Origin: Lachnospiraceae bacterium AM48-27BH
GTDB lineage: Bacteria > Bacillota > Clostridia > Lachnospirales > Lachnospiraceae
Assembly: GCA_003478355.1 (NCBI GenBank)
Contig: QUFC01000063.1
Coordinates: forward strand, 1-15,995
Direction: 5' to 3'
DNA length: 15,995 bases
In this document: positions 13,422 to 15,995 of the stretch, piece by piece
Position numbering within the stretch: the first letter of the stretch is position 1
Layout: each line of letters opens with the position of its first letter
The notes under the pieces: generated by a model
The model's input: only the letters and a program-made list of their open reading frames with translations
Told to the model about the DNA's origin: nothing
The model's database searches: none
Translations under genes and position numbers: made by a program

Positions 13422-13778
13422 ATGGCAAAAAGACCCGTACCATTGTACGACTTTAAGGCTTTCGGGGCAGCTATAAAAGCCGCGAGAAATGAATACGGCG
13501 AGAGCCGCAAAAAGGTAAGCGACGAGTTATATATTTCCCCGCGCTACCTTGCGAATATCGAGAACAAGGGACAACAGCCGAGTTTACAGGTATTCTATGA
13601 CCTTGTAACCCGGTATCATATTTCGGTAGATCAATTTTTCTTCCCGAACAGCAATGCGGAGAAATCCACCGGGCGGCGGCAGCTTGACGCGCTGCTGGAC
13701 GGTATGAGCGATAAAGGCATACGGATTGTAACCGCAACAGCAAGGGAGATAACGGAAGTCGAAAAAGCAGAGGATTAA
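13422..13778 (+). CDS. XRE-family HTH regulator of the nested element
   Basis: A 118-residue protein, MAKRPVPLYDFKAFGAAIKA followed by a Cro/C1 helix-turn-helix (SRKKVSDELYISPRYLANIENKGQQPSL) and FYDLVTRYHISVDQFFF. The C-terminus is short and acidic. The start at 13422 fits AGGGTG 13409-13414 better than the ATG six bases earlier. The gene is divergent from the KTR/Cfr-like operon and precedes MobC. Proteins like this are found before the mobilization genes in many Clostridia elements. A terminator-like hairpin follows at 13801-13834. Its targets are unknown; regulation of the mobilization genes is an inference. Confidence 0.85.
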   Translation: MAKRPVPLYDFKAFGAAIKAARNEYGESRKKVSDELYISPRYLANIENKGQQPSLQVFYDLVTRYHISVDQFFFPNSNAEKSTGRRQLDALLDGMSDKGIRIVTATAREITEVEKAED

Positions 13779-13800
13779 CCTCACAATATGAGAAATCGGG

Positions 13801-13834
13801 AGATTGCAGCGCATGGCGGCTGCAATCTTTTTTT
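13801..13834 (+). terminator. Intrinsic terminator after the XRE gene
   Basis: AGATTGCAGC and GCTGCAATCT pair perfectly (10 bp) around eight bases, followed by a run of seven T residues. It lies 22 bases after the XRE stop codon. Confidence 0.8.
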
Positions 13835-13865
13835 GCGTCCAAAATCAAAGGAACGCGCAACAAAT

Positions 13866-13972
13866 ACCGCCTTTCGGTGGGGGTATGGAGTAGATAGCAA
13901 GCACAGCAAACGAGTACCCGTTTGCGGAAAATGCTTGTTGGATAATCCCAAACCCTTATACCGAAAGGCGGT
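13866..13972. other. Candidate origin of transfer upstream of mobC
   Basis: ACCGCCTTTCGGT (13866-13878) and ACCGAAAGGCGGT (13960-13972) are perfect 13-base inverted arms 81 bases apart. Between them GCAAACG (13906-13912) and CGTTTGC (13919-13925) form a smaller inverted repeat. The region directly precedes mobC and the relaxase gene, the usual oriT position. I cannot place a nick site. Confidence 0.5.
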
Positions 13973-13978
13973 GCGGAA

Positions 13979-14308
13979 ATGGAAAACCGAAAGAGAAATA
14001 TACAGATGAAGTTTTACGTTACGGAAGAAGAAAAGCGGCTGATCGACGAGAAGATGAAGCAGCTTCCCATAAAGCAGTATGGGGCATACTTCCGTAAAAT
14101 GGCGATAGACGGGTATATTCTTGTCGTTGACCGAAGCGACACAAAAGCATATATCCGGGAACTGCAAGCGGTGAGCCGGAACATCAACCAAATTGCAAAA
14201 CGCGCCAATGCGACGGGGACGGTTTACAGGCAGGATATAGAGGACATTAAAAAGGCGGTGGACGAGATATGGCGGTTACAAAGACGCACCCTATTAAATC
14301 AACCTTAA
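13979..14308 (+). CDS. mobC: MobC-like relaxosome accessory protein
   Basis: A 109-residue basic protein: MENRKRNIQMKFYVTEEEKR with a ribbon-helix-helix-like N-terminus, then LPIKQYGAYFRKMAIDGYIL and LQAVSRNINQIAKRANATGT, which are typical words of plasmid mobilization relaxosome protein MobC. MobC proteins bind oriT and help the relaxase open the strand. It overlaps the relaxase gene by 40 bases, indicating coupling. The partner relaxase is truncated here, so MobC cannot form a full relaxosome with it. Confidence 0.85.
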   Translation: MENRKRNIQMKFYVTEEEKRLIDEKMKQLPIKQYGAYFRKMAIDGYILVVDRSDTKAYIRELQAVSRNINQIAKRANATGTVYRQDIEDIKKAVDEIWRLQRRTLLNQP

Positions 14309-14505
14309 AGGCTGCGATAGACTATATCTTAAATCCCGAAAAGACAGACGGGAAGCTGCTTGCGTCCTCTTTCGGCTGCGGGCTGGAAACCGCCGATATT
14401 GAGTTTGCATGGACGCGGGAAGCTGCCGGAGATCGCGGCACACATTTAGGGCGGCACTTGATACAATCCTTTGCGGTGGGAGAACAGTCAATGCGGAGCA
14501 TATAG
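14269..14505 (+). pseudogene. Truncated TraI/MOBP-like relaxase
   Basis: The reading frame starts MAVTKTHPIKSTLKAAIDYI and continues NPEKTDGKLLASSFGCGLET, then ADIEFAWTREAAGDRGTHLG and RHLIQSFAVGE, all typical of the first 70-75 residues of relaxases in Clostridia elements. After GE at about 14484 the frame enters unrelated sequence (QSMRSI) and stops. The catalytic histidine triad and most of the usual 450+ residues are missing, so this protein cannot nick DNA. The ATG at 14269 overlaps mobC. The break coincides with the cut end of a gene on the opposite strand. Confidence 0.85.
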
Positions 14506-14570
14506 CCAACAGAGGTGTAAACATCAATACTGTTGCGCTTGGGATTGTATTCTGCAAATATTGTTCTCAT
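14484..14570 (-). pseudogene. 5' fragment of a small protein gene (DUF6061-like?)
   Basis: On the minus strand AAGGAG is placed well before ATG 14570, and the frame reads MRTIFAEYNPKRNSIDVYTS then VGYMLRIDC before entering the relaxase sequence in antisense. The segment resembles the start of DUF6061-type small proteins of Clostridia elements (an EYN...GCV...IDC pattern), but this is from memory. Length in the family is about 80-100 residues; only 29 remain. The good ribosome binding site says it was a working gene before the rearrangement. Confidence 0.5.
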
Positions 14571-14691
14571 CGTATTAAATCTCCTTATCGTTAAATCAAT
14601 CATTTGTTGCAAAAATCAGAAGCATTTCAATCAGTTCACAATGTCACTTTTATTTTGTGTTATACTGTTTTATATAATTTTCTTGCCCTTG

Positions 14692-14760
14692 TTTTTGCCC
14701 TTATCAGAGTTCGTAAACACTGGTGGGACGATATAACGCAAGGGAAACAATAAGGGAAAG
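14692..14760. repeat. Second copy of the att/arm-type repeats
   Basis: TTTTTGCCCTTAT at 14692-14704, AAGGGAAA at 14740-14747 and ATAAGGGAAAG at 14750-14760 repeat words found at 648-689 next to the integrase, in the same orientation. The spacing between the first and second word is larger here (35 bases versus 11). It is a candidate for the far end of the integrase element. The remaining gap 14571-14949 has no gene I can support. Confidence 0.45.
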
Positions 14761-14898
14761 CTCACCTGCGATAAACTTTGTGTTTTCAAGGGATTGAGAG
14801 ATATTTGATAATAAAATATAACAGTTATTAAATCCTTTGGAATATATGAAATCTCAATTCCAGTTTATCGTTCTGATTTTCAACTGAATAACCACAGT

Positions 14899-14947
14899 AA
14901 AAACCGCTGCTACATGGAAGCTAACAAACCATGCAACAGCGGTTTTT
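14899..14947 (-). terminator. Terminator after the XRE regulator gene
   Basis: AAAAACCGCTG and CAGCGGTTTTT pair perfectly, with CATGG/CCATG inside. On the minus strand the T-rich arm follows, three bases after the stop codon of the regulator at 14950. It could work in both directions. Confidence 0.75.
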
Positions 14948-14949
14948 CT

Positions 14950-15756
14950 TTACCGTTTTTTCCTTTGGCTGATAGGCGTTCCCATTTTCTTTGATTTTTT
15001 GAGAATCCGAATGAGCCAGCGAAATTCTTCATCTGACAGATTTTTATAGTTGATACCAAGTTGCTTGCAGTAAAGGACAACCAGCTTTTCATCCCGGCTG
15101 CCCTTGAAATTTTCGACCGCTTCCAGATTTTCTTTCAGTTCATCGGCAACGGTGGTCTGGGGTGCACTCTCACTGTCCTTTTTGTGGGCTTCCCGAATAT
15201 CCCGGATAATGAGGTTGAGGTCATCCAGAACCATGTGACTAAAATACTCATCATCGCTGATATGGGCGGCTTGCAGCACTTTCAAATGCGGGTCATCTTC
15301 GCCGGGGCGATACCGTTCAATGATTTCATGCCGGACGGTATCGACAAGTGCATTGAGATTTTGAATCTGCATGGTGGCAATCCCGTCCACATAAATCTCA
15401 ATGTCTGCAAGAAACTTGATAAAATCTTTATGTGTGGCAAGCTCACAGAGCAGACGGTTGTTAATCCGACCGCTTTTCAGGAGAGCAACCATCTCATCAT
15501 TCAAATGCAGCTCCGTCAATGACGTGTTGATCTGCTCCCTGTTCTCTGTCCGGCACAGTAGATAATCAACGGAAACCCCATAGAAGTCTGCCAGCGTGAT
15601 AAGGTTGCCATGATTGATTTCCTTAAAATCCTCTTTTTCATAACTTCCGAGAGCAGATTTGGAAATACCCGTCAGCTTTGATAGTTCTTCCAGATTTAAG
15701 CCTTTGTCCTTGCGGAGTTCCCAAAGGCGTTCCTGTATGCTTGTTGCTCCTTTCAT
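14950..15756 (-). CDS. XRE-family transcriptional regulator with long C-terminal domain
   Basis: A 268-residue protein. Residues about 6-65 form a Cro/C1-type helix-turn-helix: ERLWELRKDKGLNLEELSKL, then TGISKSALGSYEKEDF and NLITLADFYGVSVDYLL. The rest is a largely helical C-terminal domain of about 200 residues ending in a basic tail (KKSKKMGTPISQRKKR) with no enzymatic motif I know. AAAGGAG precedes the ATG with nine bases of spacing. It lies outside the two nested elements and, with tnpV at the other side, probably belongs to a larger surrounding element. An inverted repeat (15815-15832) overlaps its promoter, suggesting autoregulation. Confidence 0.88.
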   Translation of the reverse strand: MKGATSIQERLWELRKDKGLNLEELSKLTGISKSALGSYEKEDFKEINHGNLITLADFYGVSVDYLLCRTENREQINTSLTELHLNDEMVALLKSGRINNRLLCELATHKDFIKFLADIEIYVDGIATMQIQNLNALVDTVRHEIIERYRPGEDDPHLKVLQAAHISDDEYFSHMVLDDLNLIIRDIREAHKKDSESAPQTTVADELKENLEAVENFKGSRDEKLVVLYCKQLGINYKNLSDEEFRWLIRILKKSKKMGTPISQRKKR

Positions 15757-15802
15757 GGGCGCACACTCCTTTCCGGCGGTTTCATTGCTGCCGCTTAACT
15801 GG

Positions 15803-15832
15803 ATTATATCACACTTTCCGCAATCGTGGAAA
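15803..15832 (-). promoter_or_regulatory. Promoter and operator of the XRE regulator
   Basis: On the minus strand TATAAT (15803-15808) is preceded at 18 bases by TTTCCA, a four-of-six -35. TTTCC (15815-15819) and GGAAA (15828-15832) form an inverted repeat over the -35 and spacer, so a bound protein would block the promoter. Confidence 0.5.
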
Positions 15833-15995
15833 TTTCTGATTTTTACTCCTAATTCCTACTTTGTGGACATACGGCACAGGGCACAAAAATGTTCTATGAT
15901 ACAGGTAGTTCATCGATGGATTATTCCAATCGAATGACCAGCCTGTGTGGGATATGCTTCCCCGGCGATGTAGTGCCATGACTTTTGGCAGGGAT

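Noticed and set aside
15061..15522. 153-residue plus-strand ORF opposite the XRE regulator
   Set aside because: Antisense of a well-supported regulator with terminator, promoter and ribosome binding site.
15916..15981. 21-codon ORF (MDYSNRMTSLCGICFPGDVV...) near the right edge
   Set aside because: AGGTAG upstream is only a weak ribosome binding site and no -35 matches the TATGAT at 15895-15900; too little support to call a gene.

Overview
The window looks like mobile DNA from a gut Clostridia/Firmicutes genome (Lachnospiraceae- or Oscillospiraceae-like). The reasons are strong AGGAGG-type ribosome binding sites, AT-rich spacers, and TnpV, TnpW, cysteine-rich KTR and MobA/MobL families typical of conjugative and mobilizable elements in these hosts. 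No tRNA, rRNA, CRISPR array or housekeeping gene is visible. Almost every gene is a mobility, regulation, toxin-antitoxin or candidate resistance gene.

Layout. (1) 1-552: the end of a TnpV gene and a 47-residue membrane protein, probably the flank of a larger conjugative element. (2) About 600-7900: an integrative mobilizable element. It holds a tyrosine integrase near the left end, an XRE repressor and a divergent excisionase-like gene with two TGCAATT operators, a small DUF3847-like protein, a MOBQ-type oriT, and a MobA/MobL relaxase. The 3' third of the relaxase gene is overprinted in another frame by two coiled-coil ORFs, the second continuing into a membrane domain. An AbiEi/AbiEii type IV toxin-antitoxin pair follows, with a frameshifted antitoxin. 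(3) 8029-8316: the first 94 codons of a VanR-like response regulator, cut off by (4) about 8317-14484, a second, nested element. This holds a large serine recombinase, TnpW, a structured spacer, an HTH protein, a sigma factor, a Cfr/RlmN-type radical SAM rRNA methyltransferase with a KTR zinc-ribbon protein behind an attenuator-like leader, a divergent XRE regulator, a candidate oriT, MobC, and a relaxase that stops after about 72 codons. (5) At about 14484 the relaxase meets the 5' end of another broken gene head-to-head. (6) 14570-14949: spacer with repeats matching those beside the integrase (14692-14760 versus 648-689), so the first element may really end here with the second nested inside it. 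(7) 14950-15756: another XRE-family regulator, with an operator-like inverted repeat over its promoter.

How it fits together. The outer element would integrate and excise through the tyrosine integrase and the excisionase-like protein under repressor control. Its relaxase would nick the minus strand at about 3695/3696. The inner element has its own serine recombinase and relaxosome genes but has lost most of its relaxase, and the rest of the interrupted response regulator is not in the window, so it has been rearranged. Its cargo is the KTR/Cfr-like operon. A TTGACA-17-TAAAAT promoter, an 8-codon leader ORF and two terminator-like hairpins suggest control by ribosome stalling or attenuation, as in many ribosome-targeting resistance genes. 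Functions are inferred from remembered family motifs and sequence architecture; no database search was made.
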